Shown here: positions 5,218 to 5,848 of the stretch, in pieces
Numbering within the stretch: position 1 is the stretch's first letter
How the letters are laid out: each line of letters starts with the position of its first letter
Assembly: GCA_937127195.1 (NCBI GenBank)
Contig: CAKZLT010000583.1
Location: 1 to 5,848, forward strand
DNA length: 5,848 nucleotides
Reading direction: 5' to 3'
From: an uncultured Saprospiraceae bacterium
Lineage (GTDB): Bacteria; Bacteroidota; Bacteroidia; Chitinophagales; Saprospiraceae
The notes under the pieces: generated by a model
Told to the model about the DNA's origin: nothing
Seen by the model: the letters and a program-made list of their open reading frames with translations, nothing else
Database searches by the model: none
Position numbers and translations under genes: made by a program

Positions 5218-5314
5218 TATAAGCTACGTTAATTCTGTCTATGGTAACACAATTTGACATCTTATTGCTTATTCAATTTATTGGATGAGTTAAATATATA
5301 GATAAAGAAAATTT

Positions 5315-5848
<534 letters not shown>

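Larger units (their letters stand above)
4850..5314 (+). other. Untranslated leader of the rRNA operon
   Basis: No reading frame of note is found between promoter P4 and the 16S gene. The region is AT-rich and contains a duplicated boxA-like element (5042-5062) and a strong hairpin (5192-5217). It should be transcribed as the precursor leader and removed during rRNA maturation. The pairing partner in the 16S trailer lies outside the window, so the RNase III stem cannot be checked. Confidence 0.75.

Overview
The window comes from an AT-rich member of the Bacteroidota, probably a Cytophagales-like lineage. Its right end is the first part of a 16S rRNA gene with Bacteroidota signatures, such as the GATGAACGCTAGCGGGAGG 5' region and TAAGGAATATTGG. 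The promoters in front of it have the TAnnTTTG -7 box used by the primary sigma factor of this phylum. Genus-level placement is not possible by eye.

Layout. Positions 1-61 hold the tail of an upstream transcription unit and its hairpin terminator. Positions 62-404 hold no recognisable gene. Positions 405-2954 are a nest of two insertion sequences on the minus strand. The outer one is a decayed DDE transposase gene, split into an N-terminal piece (2220-2909) and a C-terminal piece (428-973). Between the pieces lies an ISAs1-family element with a full-length open transposase frame (960-2120). The outer gene has lost roughly 100 central codons and the ISAs1 copy seems to have lost its 3' end, so an insertion followed by a deletion is the simplest history. 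The outer gene also carries an 18-bp tandem duplication that creates a stop codon, plus two further stops. The ISAs1 transposase is open, but it has a 7-residue GC-rich insert and a lysine where the catalytic glutamate is expected.

Positions 3203-4429 are a complete but dead ISKra4-like insertion sequence on the plus strand. It has 23-bp terminal inverted repeats and a perfect 8-bp target duplication (AAATTAGG). Its single transposase gene is broken by frameshifts and stops. It landed in the -33 region of the first of four tandem rRNA promoters (P1-P4, about 4433-4849). The right-hand target copy recreates the TTAG that matches the -33 box of P4.

Positions 4850-5314 are the untranslated rRNA leader, with a tandemly duplicated boxA-like element and a strong hairpin. 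The 16S gene starts near 5315 and runs off the window.

Functionally, this is the upstream flank of a ribosomal RNA operon that has served as a landing zone for mobile elements. No cargo, defence, metabolic or CRISPR genes are visible. The points of interest are the promoter array, the exact placement of an IS on promoter P1, and the way these transposases decayed through short duplications and insertions. Every family assignment here is from recognition of sequence motifs, not from a database search.
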